Below, piece by piece: positions 1 through 5,069 of a stretch of DNA of 5,069 nt. The translations under genes were made by a program, and so were the position numbers. This stretch comes from Legionella genomosp. 1 (lineage in GTDB: Bacteria > Pseudomonadota > Gammaproteobacteria > Legionellales > Legionellaceae), in NCBI GenBank assembly GCA_945901965.1, contig CAMDMN010000181.1, positions 1 to 5,069 on the forward strand, in the 5' to 3' direction. Position 1 is the first letter of the stretch, and each line of letters opens with the position of its first letter. The notes beneath the pieces were generated by a model. It was not told the origin of the DNA. It did not search any database and worked only from the letters and a program-made list of their open reading frames with translations.

Positions 1-52
1 AACGAGGGATCTCAGAAATTGGTACCGTGCTACGGTCAGGAGATCCCTCGTT
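1..52. repeat. Long inverted repeat / hairpin element at the left edge
   Basis: Positions 1-13 (AACGAGGGATCTC) are the exact reverse complement of positions 40-52, giving a perfect 13-bp stem around a 26-nt interior. The interior holds a second small hairpin, ACCGT (24-28) with ACGGT (32-36) around a 3-nt loop. This architecture suits a dispersed palindromic element or MITE-like repeat better than a gene. The following bases (CTCGGGATGAC) resemble intergenic repeats seen in many bacteria, but that is from memory. The element begins at base 1, so it may continue outside the window. No coding potential is evident. Confidence 0.7.
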
Positions 53-60
53 GCACTCGG

Positions 61-114
61 GATGACGTAACTCCTCTGAATGACGTAACTCCTCGGGATG
101 ACGTAACTCATTGG
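61..114. repeat. Three tandem copies of an 18-bp unit
   Basis: Three contiguous 18-bp units run 61-78, 79-96 and 97-114. The 12-bp core ATGACGTAACTC is identical in all three (62-73, 80-91, 98-109). The 6-bp remainder drifts: CCTCTG, CCTCGG, CATTGG, with the first base of the unit G, A, G. This is a minisatellite-like array. The first copy follows directly on the 3' flank of the hairpin element at 1-52, so the array may be derived from the edge of that element. It is not a CRISPR array, because units abut with no spacers. Confidence 0.85.
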
Positions 115-131
115 GAGTTACCATTTTTTTT
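103..131 (+). terminator. Probable intrinsic terminator for a gene left of the window
   Basis: GTAACTC (103-109) pairs perfectly with GAGTTAC (115-121) around a 5-nt loop, and an uninterrupted run of eight T follows at 124-131. On the + strand this is a hairpin followed by a U-tract. The stem is short, with only three G-C pairs among seven, so efficiency may be modest. The left arm belongs to the third 18-bp repeat copy. It would end transcription entering from the left and insulate ppsR. Confidence 0.55.
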
Positions 132-165
132 CAGTATTATTATATTTAACATAGCAGATACTATC

Positions 166-171
166 TATAAT
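166..171 (+). promoter_or_regulatory. Candidate -10 box for ppsR
   Basis: A perfect TATAAT hexamer lies 75 bp before the chosen ppsR start codon and downstream of the putative terminator, which places it well for a ppsR promoter. No convincing -35 box is found at 16-18 bp spacing, since the upstream sequence is simply AT-rich. Transcription would start near 178 and give a leader of about 70 nt. An alternative pairing is TTGGCT (183-188), 17 bp, TTTATA (206-211), whose -10 is poorer. The exact choice is uncertain in sequence this AT-rich. Confidence 0.35.
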
Positions 172-246
172 GTAAAATAACCTTGGCTAAACTATTAGTA
201 ATAAGTTTATACTTAATTTAATTATAAGATAAACTTGAGATCAATA

Positions 247-1065
247 ATGAAAAGGAATATTTTCATAATTTCAGATGGTACTGGTATCACTGCTGATTCA
301 CTTGCTAATAGTTTATTGACGCAATTTAATGATATCGAATTTGAAAAGCAAACTGTGCCTTATCTAGACTCATTGGATAAAGCTGAAACTTTAGTTGCAC
401 GTATTAATATTTGTTATGAAGAAACCGGTAATAAACCATTGGTTTTTTTAACTTTAATAAATCCACGCATTGGTGAATACATTAAAACGCAAGCTAAAGC
501 TGCTGTTTTTGATTTATTTGGTACATTTATAGTGCCACTTGAAAAAGAACTTAAGTCTAAATCATCATATATTGTAGGACTTACTCATGGTGTCGCAAAC
601 TTTGAATCATATCAACATCGTATTGAAGCAGTAGATTATACTCTTGCTCATGATGATGGAATAAAGATACGAGGCTATGAAGATGCTGATATTATTTTAA
701 TCGGCGTATCTCGCTGTGGTAAAACTCCTAGTTGCTTATACATGGCATTACAATTTGGCATTCTCGCAGCTAACTATCCTTTTACTGACGATGATCTATC
801 CGATCTTCGTCTGCCTGATATTTTGCGACCTTATAAATCTAAATTATTTGGTTTGAGTATTGACACACAAAGATTAAAAGAAATTCGTACTGAGCGCAGG
901 CCAAATAGCCAATACTCATCAGCAGATCAATGTCGAATTGAGATTGCTGAAGTAGAAGCTATGTATCAGCGCGAAAAAATTCCTTTTATTAATACCACGC
1001 GTTTTTCAATAGAAGAAATTGCAACTAAAATAATGTCTATAGCAGGATTAACACGCAGGCTTTGA
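247..1065 (+). CDS. ppsR: Phosphoenolpyruvate synthase regulatory protein (PEP synthase kinase/pyrophosphorylase)
   Basis: This cytosolic enzyme of the DUF299/kinase-PPPase family (272 aa; E. coli homologue about 277) switches PEP synthase off by ADP-dependent phosphorylation of a threonine and on again by phosphate-dependent removal. The N-terminus has the family signature ISDGTGITAD (about 8-17). YTLAHDDG (131-138) precedes a P-loop, GVSRCGKT (153-160), which is the nucleotide-binding site, and QFGILAANYPF follows. The C-terminal part carries RRPNSQYSS, QCRIEIAEVEAMY and SIEEIATKIM, as in E. coli. The ATG at 247 is preferred over an in-frame TTG at 235 because GAG (237-239) sits 7 nt upstream as a ribosome site and the protein then aligns at its N-terminus. 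No ppsA is visible nearby, although the two genes are neighbours in E. coli. It converges on prpD. Function is from family knowledge; all recognised motifs are intact. Confidence 0.95.
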   Translation: MKRNIFIISDGTGITADSLANSLLTQFNDIEFEKQTVPYLDSLDKAETLVARINICYEETGNKPLVFLTLINPRIGEYIKTQAKAAVFDLFGTFIVPLEKELKSKSSYIVGLTHGVANFESYQHRIEAVDYTLAHDDGIKIRGYEDADIILIGVSRCGKTPSCLYMALQFGILAANYPFTDDDLSDLRLPDILRPYKSKLFGLSIDTQRLKEIRTERRPNSQYSSADQCRIEIAEVEAMYQREKIPFINTTRFSIEEIATKIMSIAGLTRRL

Positions 1066-1074
1066 GCTTAAAGC

Positions 1075-1106
1075 GTAGCCTGGTTAGTGCGCTAGCAATA
1101 ACCAGG
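1075..1106 (+). repeat. GTAG-type REP unit, left copy
   Basis: This 32-nt unit begins with GTAG and is followed by an imperfect hairpin. CCTGGTTA (1079-1086) pairs with TAACCAGG (1099-1106), then comes a G/A mismatch, then TGC/GCA around a GCTA loop. A leading GTAG followed by a hairpin with an internal mismatch is the known layout of REP sequences mobilised by RAYT transposases. The unit starts 9 nt after the ppsR stop codon, so it would form a structure at the 3' end of the ppsR mRNA. It matches the inverted copy at 1151-1182 at 27 of 32 positions. Confidence 0.75.
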
Positions 1107-1150
1107 AAATATTAGCTACCTCTGTTAAAAGATGAGTTGGTTAGCTATGA

Positions 1151-1182
1151 CCCGGTTATCGCTGTCGCGCTAACCAGGCTAC
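1151..1182 (-). repeat. GTAG-type REP unit, right copy, overlapping the prpD stop
   Basis: Read on the minus strand, this unit starts GTAGCCTGGTTAGCGCG and ends GATAACCGGG. It forms the same 8-bp stem as the left copy, with one T-G wobble, the same G/A mismatch and a CGC/GCG inner stem. Its five differences from the left copy fall in the loop (two), in one inner base pair (a compensated T-A to C-G change) and at one position where T-A becomes T-G. Its first four bases (1179-1182) hold the TAG stop codon of prpD and the last base of the preceding GAG codon. Confidence 0.75.
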
Positions 1183-2627
1183 TCCTCCTGCCACATCTTC
1201 ATAAAATCCGTTACCGTCATATCAGATAACGCATTTAGATCACTCATTTTACTAATAATTTTATCTGTTTTTGCATTATTAAAACGTGTTTCTAAATTAG
1301 ATTTAAATTTATTATCCAAAACTTTAATACCTTCTTCGCGTCGGCGTTTATGACCTATTGGATACTCGATAGTTACACGCTCTGATTCAGTTTGATCGTT
1401 AAAAATTAACTTTATACTATTTGCGATAGAGCGCTTTTCAGGCTTATGATAATCTTCTGAAAATTGCTTAGATTCACTCACTACCATTTTACTACGCAAT
1501 ACATCAATTCTTGGATCAGCGGCTATATTATCTTCATAATGTTCTGCTTGTAAATCGCCAAATAATAAACCAATAGCTACCATATATTGTAAACAATGAT
1601 CCCTATCAGCTGGGTTATGAAGCTCGCCTTGTTTCGAGATAATGCGAATGGCTGATTCATGTGTAACCAATTCAATGCGTTCAATCTTATCAAAATTCTC
1701 TTTAACTGCCTTGTGTAATATAACCGCGCACTCTACGGCGGTTTGTGCATGAAATTCAGCGGGATATGATAATTTAAATAAAACATTTTCCATTACATAA
1801 CTACCATAAGGACGTTGAAATTTAAATTTCTCCCCTGCAAATAATACATCATAAAAACCCCACCTAGGAGCAGATAAAGCACTGGGATAACCCATTTCTT
1901 TAGTTGTAGAAATAAGAGCTAATCTAACTGCTCGAGCAGTAGCATCCCCTGCCGCCCAAGATTTACGAGAACCTGCATTTGGAGCATGACGATATGTTCT
2001 TAAACTTGCTCCATCAACAAATACTTGCGACAAAGTACGTAAAATAGCATCCCTATCACCACCTAATAAGTGCGCGGCAATCGCAGCTGATGCCACCTTA
2101 ACTAAAAGAACATGATCTAGCCCTACACGATTAAAGCTATTTTCAAGAGCTAAACATCCTTGAATTTCATGTGCTTTAATCATAGCTGTAAGGACATTGT
2201 GCATAAGAATTGAAGGCTTGCCATTTCTTTCATTTAACCTAGAGATATAATCAGCAACAGCCAATATCGCACCTAAATTATCAGAAGGATGCCCCCATTC
2301 GGCTGCAAGCCAAGTATCATTAAAATCAAGCCATCTAATCATTGTTCCAATATTAAATGCAGCTTGAACTGGATCAAGTTCATAATTTGTTCCAGGTACT
2401 CGCGCTCCACCTTTTAAAAATGCATCTGGCACAACAGGGCCTAATAATTTAGTACATTCATTAAAATTAAGGGCGAGCATCCCACAACCAAGGGTATCCA
2501 TCAAACAAAGTCTTGCTGTTTCATATGCTTCAACACTATCTATTGTTTTTGTTAAAACATAGTCAGCAATATCAGCCATAACTTGGTCATATTCAGGTTT
2601 TAAATTATCTTCAACAAAATTAGACAT
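1179..2627 (-). CDS. prpD: 2-methylcitrate dehydratase
   Basis: PrpD dehydrates 2-methylcitrate to 2-methyl-cis-aconitate in the cytosolic methylcitrate cycle for propionyl-CoA disposal; it is the iron-sulfur-independent enzyme of the MmgE/PrpD family. At 482 aa it is almost the length of E. coli PrpD (483) and strongly similar throughout. Conserved blocks include WLDFNDTWLAAEWGHPSDN (about 99-117), ENSFNRVGLDH (162-172), RTYRHAPN through AGDA (210-229), NPADRDHC (338-345) and YPIGHKRRR (422-430). The ATG at 2627 is preferred over the in-frame ATG at 2642: it has the purine-rich GAGAGAAG 5 nt upstream, gives an N-terminus like E. coli's, and leaves 1 bp after the prpC stop. It is the last gene of the operon. 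The extreme C-terminus (MKMWQEE) is lineage-specific, and the stop codon falls in a REP element. Hydration to methylisocitrate would need an aconitase encoded elsewhere. Confidence 0.96.
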   Translation of the reverse strand: MSNFVEDNLKPEYDQVMADIADYVLTKTIDSVEAYETARLCLMDTLGCGMLALNFNECTKLLGPVVPDAFLKGGARVPGTNYELDPVQAAFNIGTMIRWLDFNDTWLAAEWGHPSDNLGAILAVADYISRLNERNGKPSILMHNVLTAMIKAHEIQGCLALENSFNRVGLDHVLLVKVASAAIAAHLLGGDRDAILRTLSQVFVDGASLRTYRHAPNAGSRKSWAAGDATARAVRLALISTTKEMGYPSALSAPRWGFYDVLFAGEKFKFQRPYGSYVMENVLFKLSYPAEFHAQTAVECAVILHKAVKENFDKIERIELVTHESAIRIISKQGELHNPADRDHCLQYMVAIGLLFGDLQAEHYEDNIAADPRIDVLRSKMVVSESKQFSEDYHKPEKRSIANSIKLIFNDQTESERVTIEYPIGHKRRREEGIKVLDNKFKSNLETRFNNAKTDKIISKMSDLNALSDMTVTDFMKMWQEE

Positions 2628-2628
2628 C

Positions 2629-3747
2629 TTAACTTCTCTCATCTATAGGGATATATTTTCTTGCGGCAGGACCTGTATAAATTGATGTTGGCCTTATTAA
2701 ACGATTATCTGAGCGCTGTTCAAACACATGAGCAGACCAGCCAGTAATTCGTGAAATTACAAAAATTGGCGTAAATAAAGAAGTAGGAATATTACAATAA
2801 TGATATGCAGAGGCACTATAAAAATCTAAATTTGGAAATAATTTTTTCTCTTTTCGCATTACCGCTTCAACTCGCTCTGAAACTTGATAGAGAAGCATGT
2901 TTGATTGATCTTTAGCTAATTTTAACGACCAAGCCTTAATAATATCTGAACGTGGATCACAATCCTTATAAACTCGATGACCAAACCCCATGATTTTTGC
3001 TTTTTCTTTAAGCATGATCATCAATTGTTTTTCAGCATCATCAGGACTTGTAAAGCGCTCGATTAATTCCATTGCCGCCTCATTTGCCCCACCATGTAAT
3101 GATCCACGCAACGTGCCAATAGCTGAGGTTATAGCGGAATAAAAATCTGACAAAGTTGCGGCGGTTACTCGTGCTGAAAAAGTTGACGCATTAAATTCAT
3201 GCTCTGCATATAAAATTAGCGAAACGTTCATCATGTCTCGATCTATTTTTTTAGGCTCTTTGCCGTGTAGTAATGATAAAAAATGTCCGCCAACAGTAGT
3301 TTCATCAGATTCACCAGTTATTTCCTTGTTCCTAAAATGATATGCATACCAATAACATAACATCCCCGGGAAAATAGCTAATAATCTATCGGCAATATTA
3401 TATTGCTCTTTAAAATTAGATTCAGGTTCTAAAGTACCTAACATCGAGCAACCTGTTCGTAGAACATCCATAGGGTGCGTGTTTTTAGGTATAAGTTGTA
3501 AAACTTTTTTTAGATAATCTGGTAGTTCACGTAAATCTATTAATTTATTAATATAAGCTGCCAATTCAGAAGATGTCGGTAATCTCCCATAAATCAATAA
3601 ATAGGCAACTTCTTCAAAGCTAGATTTTTCAGCTAAATCTTCAATTGAATACCCACGATAATTTAACCCAACCCCTTCCTTTCCAACTGTTGCGATTGCT
3701 GACTCACCAGCAACAATTCCTGCAAGACCTGCGGTATTATTAGGCAT
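2629..3747 (-). CDS. prpC: 2-methylcitrate synthase
   Basis: PrpC condenses propionyl-CoA with oxaloacetate to form 2-methylcitrate and CoA. The 372-aa protein has the citrate synthase fold and complete active-site motifs: AEHEFNASTF (181-190), HGGANEAAM with H218, GFGHRVYK with H257, DPR (264-266), and NLDFYSASAYH with the expected catalytic aspartate D308. The C-terminus has TGWSAHVFEQR and RPTSIYTGP. Length, FYSASAYH and operon context favour methylcitrate synthase over housekeeping citrate synthase, which is usually about 430 aa in Gram-negative bacteria. Activity on acetyl-CoA as well is common in this family. The sequence resembles the Pseudomonas-type PrpC more than the E. coli one, which reads GFGHPVYT at the second histidine. 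The ATG at 3747 overlaps the end of prpB by 8 bp and follows a GGAG ribosome site. Confidence 0.94.
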   Translation of the reverse strand: MPNNTAGLAGIVAGESAIATVGKEGVGLNYRGYSIEDLAEKSSFEEVAYLLIYGRLPTSSELAAYINKLIDLRELPDYLKKVLQLIPKNTHPMDVLRTGCSMLGTLEPESNFKEQYNIADRLLAIFPGMLCYWYAYHFRNKEITGESDETTVGGHFLSLLHGKEPKKIDRDMMNVSLILYAEHEFNASTFSARVTAATLSDFYSAITSAIGTLRGSLHGGANEAAMELIERFTSPDDAEKQLMIMLKEKAKIMGFGHRVYKDCDPRSDIIKAWSLKLAKDQSNMLLYQVSERVEAVMRKEKKLFPNLDFYSASAYHYCNIPTSLFTPIFVISRITGWSAHVFEQRSDNRLIRPTSIYTGPAARKYIPIDERS

Positions 3748-4621
3748 CCTTACTCTCCATAAATTTATCTAGTTGTTTTTCATAATCTTCATATTTTAAA
3801 ACTTCATACAATTCTTTACGCGTTTGCATTTTATTAATAACTGATTTTTGTGTGCCTTCCAAAATAATAGTTTGATATACATCTAATGCAGCTTGTGACA
3901 TCGCACGAAAGGCAGAAAGCGGATATAAAATAAGTTTAACACCTGCATCTTTTAACTCATCTGCTGTAAAAAGTGGGGTTTTGCCAAACTCAGTAATATT
4001 CGCAAGTATTGGCACCGATATTTTTGAGGTAAATAAGCGATATTCATCAAGTGTAGTTAACGCCTCGGCAAAGATCATATCAGCACCTGATTCGACATAA
4101 AACGCGGCCCTTTCTAAAGAACCTTCTATACCTTCGGCTGCATAAGAGTCGGTACGTGCCATAATCACAAAATTAGAATCAGTTCGTGCATCAACAGCGG
4201 CCTTAATTCTGTCTCCCATTTCATGCTTAGATACTATTGCCTTATTTGGCCGATGCCCACATCTTTTGGCTGATTGTTGATCTTCAAGATGAATAGCTGC
4301 AACATTTATAGATTCCATTAATTTCACAGTTCTTGCGATATTAAAAGCATGTCCCCAGCCGGTGTCTACATCAACTAATAAAGGTAAAGTTGATGCATCA
4401 ATAATTCGTTTCGCATCTTCTAGTACTTCATATAATCCTGTCATACCTAAATCCGGCATACCATAAGAAGCATTAGCAACGCCTGCCCCTGAAAGATAAA
4501 TAGCCTTAGCCCCTGCCTCTTCTGCAAGCATCGCAGAATATGCATTAATAGTGCCTAATATTTGCAGTGGAGAATGATTGCAAACAAGCTCTCTAAATAT
4601 TTTTCCAGCAGAATTAATCAT
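3740..4621 (-). CDS. prpB: 2-methylisocitrate lyase
   Basis: PrpB cleaves (2S,3R)-2-methylisocitrate into pyruvate and succinate, the last step of the methylcitrate cycle, in the cytosol with Mg2+. The 293-aa product (E. coli 296) is a TIM-barrel member of the isocitrate lyase/PEP mutase superfamily. Visible motifs are GTINAYSAMLAEEAG (about 23-37), the substrate loop SGAGVA (44-49), metal-site region VDVDTGWG (83-90, D84 and D86), HLEDQ (111-115), the catalytic loop KRCGH (119-123, C121) followed by RPNKAIVSK, MARTD (154-158), and PILANITEFGKTPLF (204-218). The C-terminal GTQKSVINKMQTRKELYE is typical of PrpB and argues against PEP mutase or other lyases. The ATG at 4621 is chosen over an in-frame TTG at 4645 because of a TAGGT element 7 nt upstream and the usual length. 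It is the first gene of the operon. Confidence 0.96.
   Translation of the reverse strand: MINSAGKIFRELVCNHSPLQILGTINAYSAMLAEEAGAKAIYLSGAGVANASYGMPDLGMTGLYEVLEDAKRIIDASTLPLLVDVDTGWGHAFNIARTVKLMESINVAAIHLEDQQSAKRCGHRPNKAIVSKHEMGDRIKAAVDARTDSNFVIMARTDSYAAEGIEGSLERAAFYVESGADMIFAEALTTLDEYRLFTSKISVPILANITEFGKTPLFTADELKDAGVKLILYPLSAFRAMSQAALDVYQTIILEGTQKSVINKMQTRKELYEVLKYEDYEKQLDKFMESKDA
3755..3758 (-). promoter_or_regulatory. Ribosome binding site of prpC inside prpB
   Basis: GGAG on the minus strand lies 7 nt before the prpC ATG and within the last codons of prpB. With the 8-bp overlap ATGCCTAA (start of prpC, stop of prpB), it fixes the prpC start and allows either independent or coupled initiation. 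It is the best Shine-Dalgarno match of the three prp genes. Confidence 0.75.
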
Positions 4622-4658
4622 AAAATTACCTATAGTCAGCAGCAATGTACAACTACAT

Positions 4659-4670
4659 ACAAAAATTTGT
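4659..4670. promoter_or_regulatory. Possible operator for the prp operon
   Basis: On the minus strand, ACAAA-TT-TTTGT is an interrupted palindrome with 5-bp arms, placed at about +1 to +12 relative to the predicted prp transcription start. Just downstream, TTGTA occurs twice exactly 10 bp apart (4658-4662 and 4648-4652), as TTGTATG and TTGTACA. A repressor bound here would block initiation. It does not clearly match any propionate-regulator site I can recall, and AT-rich DNA gives such palindromes by chance. Confidence 0.25.
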
Positions 4671-4677
4671 AAATAAT

Positions 4678-4706
4678 TTTATATAATGACACATTGTAAT
4701 TATCAA
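4678..4706 (-). promoter_or_regulatory. Sigma70-type promoter for prpBCD
   Basis: On the minus strand, TTGATA (4701-4706, five of six matches to TTGACA) is followed after exactly 17 bp by TATAAA (4678-4683, five of six matches to TATAAT). Transcription would start near 4671 and give a leader of about 50 nt before the prpB ATG. The -35 box begins 4 bp past the mnmC stop codon. No terminator lies between mnmC and this promoter, so some read-through from mnmC is possible. Confidence 0.65.
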
Positions 4707-4710
4707 ATCA

Positions 4711-5069
4711 CTACTTAGGCGAAACATGAGGCCTTAAAATCTCACGCCGTAAAAATCTTGATGCTGAAATTGATTGGACTATTTTACGTGGTAAACTACT
4801 TGACTCTTTATTTATCATGGATGCTAGCCACTCGGCAGAGATCGGGATTGTAGTTAACCCACGCGAACCAAAACCTGCACATATATATAATCCATCTTGA
4901 TAAGTTCCTGGAATTGGATACCAACGTTTTGGATTAGAATTAAAGCCTGCAAATTGATGTAGAAATTCTTTATCATCTGCTACTTGACCTACCAATGGCA
5001 AATAGTCAGGAGTTGCTGCGCGTTTTCCTGACCATTGACCCACAACATTATTAATATCTGAAAAATCTG
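4711..5069 (-). CDS. mnmC: C-terminal part of the tRNA 5-methylaminomethyl-2-thiouridine biosynthesis bifunctional protein MnmC (cut by window edge)
   Basis: This is the last 118 codons of a gene that stays open to the right edge. A GTG at 5043 is internal: the frame continues upstream as DFSDINNVV before VGQWSGKR. The fragment matches the end of the FAD-dependent oxidoreductase domain of MnmC (E. coli protein 668 aa). That domain removes the carboxymethyl group from cmnm5(s2)U at tRNA position 34 before the N-terminal domain methylates the product. Key stretches are RAATPDYLPLVG, GLYICAGFGSRGLTTIPISAEWLAS (a glycine-rich FAD contact of the DAO fold) and the terminal RFLRREILRP. Whether the N-terminal methyltransferase domain is present cannot be seen. 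It is on the same strand as prpBCD and ends 89 bp before prpB, with no functional link to propionate metabolism. Confidence 0.88.
   Translation of the reverse strand, partial: DFSDINNVVGQWSGKRAATPDYLPLVGQVADDKEFLHQFAGFNSNPKRWYPIPGTYQDGLYICAGFGSRGLTTIPISAEWLASMINKESSSLPRKIVQSISASRFLRREILRPHVSPK

Larger units (their letters stand above)
1075..1182. repeat. REPIN/BIME-like pair of inverted REPs filling the ppsR-prpD gap
   Basis: Two REP units face each other. The outer arms 1075-1091 and 1166-1182 are complementary over 17 positions, with a single G-T wobble. Inside the pair, TAGCTACC (1113-1120) pairs with GGTTAGCTA (1139-1147) apart from one bulged base, so the 108-bp element is a nearly continuous imperfect palindrome around an 18-nt centre (1121-1138). 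It occupies all but 9 bp of the space between the converging stop codons. No T-run follows either REP hairpin, so a classical intrinsic terminator is not supported. A role in mRNA 3'-end protection or in blocking convergent transcription is inference. Confidence 0.7.

Noticed and set aside
61..114. CRISPR array
   Set aside because: Units are only 18 bp, abut one another, and have no unique spacers or neighbouring cas genes.
223..228. TATAAG as a -10 box close to ppsR
   Set aside because: No plausible -35 box at 16-18 bp, and it would leave a very short leader; AT-rich sequence makes such matches common.
235..246. TTG start for ppsR giving four extra residues (MRSI)
   Set aside because: The ATG at 247 has GAG 7 nt upstream and gives the usual N-terminus; the TTG overlaps that ribosome site.
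1075..1182. Classical bidirectional intrinsic terminator between ppsR and prpD
   Set aside because: The hairpins are strong but no T-run follows either one on its own strand; a REP pair explains the structure better.
2628..2642. ATG at 2642 as the prpD start (MREVK extension)
   Set aside because: No ribosome site lies before it and the five extra residues are not typical of PrpD; the ATG at 2627 has a purine-rich site and sits 1 bp after the prpC stop.
4622..4645. TTG at 4645 as the prpB start (MLLTIGNF extension)
   Set aside because: It lacks a good ribosome site, and the extension contains the TAGGT element that serves the ATG at 4621.
4711..5043. A complete 110-aa gene starting with GTG at 5043
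   Set aside because: The frame is open to the window edge and the homology is to the C-terminus of MnmC, so this is a cut fragment of a longer gene.

Overview
The window comes from an AT-rich bacterial chromosome. The protein sequences look gammaproteobacterial: all five genes read as close relatives of E. coli or Pseudomonas proteins. An AT-rich, possibly host-associated lineage such as the Legionellales is a guess from base composition and gene content. No marker in the window settles it.

Layout: positions 1-131 are non-coding and repeat-rich. They hold a perfect 13-bp inverted repeat, three tandem copies of an 18-bp unit, and a hairpin plus T-run that looks like an intrinsic terminator whose left arm is part of the third repeat copy. 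Positions 132-246 hold a putative promoter and leader for ppsR (+ strand, 247-1065), the bifunctional kinase/phosphorylase that controls PEP synthase. ppsR converges on prpD. The 113 bp between their stop codons is almost entirely a REPIN-like element: two inverted REP units, each starting with GTAG, one of which supplies the prpD stop codon.

The minus strand carries a compact methylcitrate-cycle operon transcribed prpB-prpC-prpD (4621 down to 1179). prpB and prpC overlap by 8 bp, and prpC and prpD are 1 bp apart. A good sigma70-type promoter (TTGATA-17-TATAAA) sits just upstream of prpB. Upstream of that, on the same strand, is the 3' end of mnmC, a tRNA wobble-uridine modification enzyme, cut by the right edge of the window.

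How the genes fit together: PrpC condenses propionyl-CoA with oxaloacetate, PrpD dehydrates 2-methylcitrate, and PrpB cleaves 2-methylisocitrate to pyruvate and succinate. PpsR would control conversion of pyruvate to PEP, so its position next to the operon is metabolically suggestive, though the genes are convergent and not co-transcribed. No prpE, prpR, acnD, prpF or ppsA is visible here. I see no new enzyme system; the most unusual signals are the small repeats and the way they merge with gene ends.
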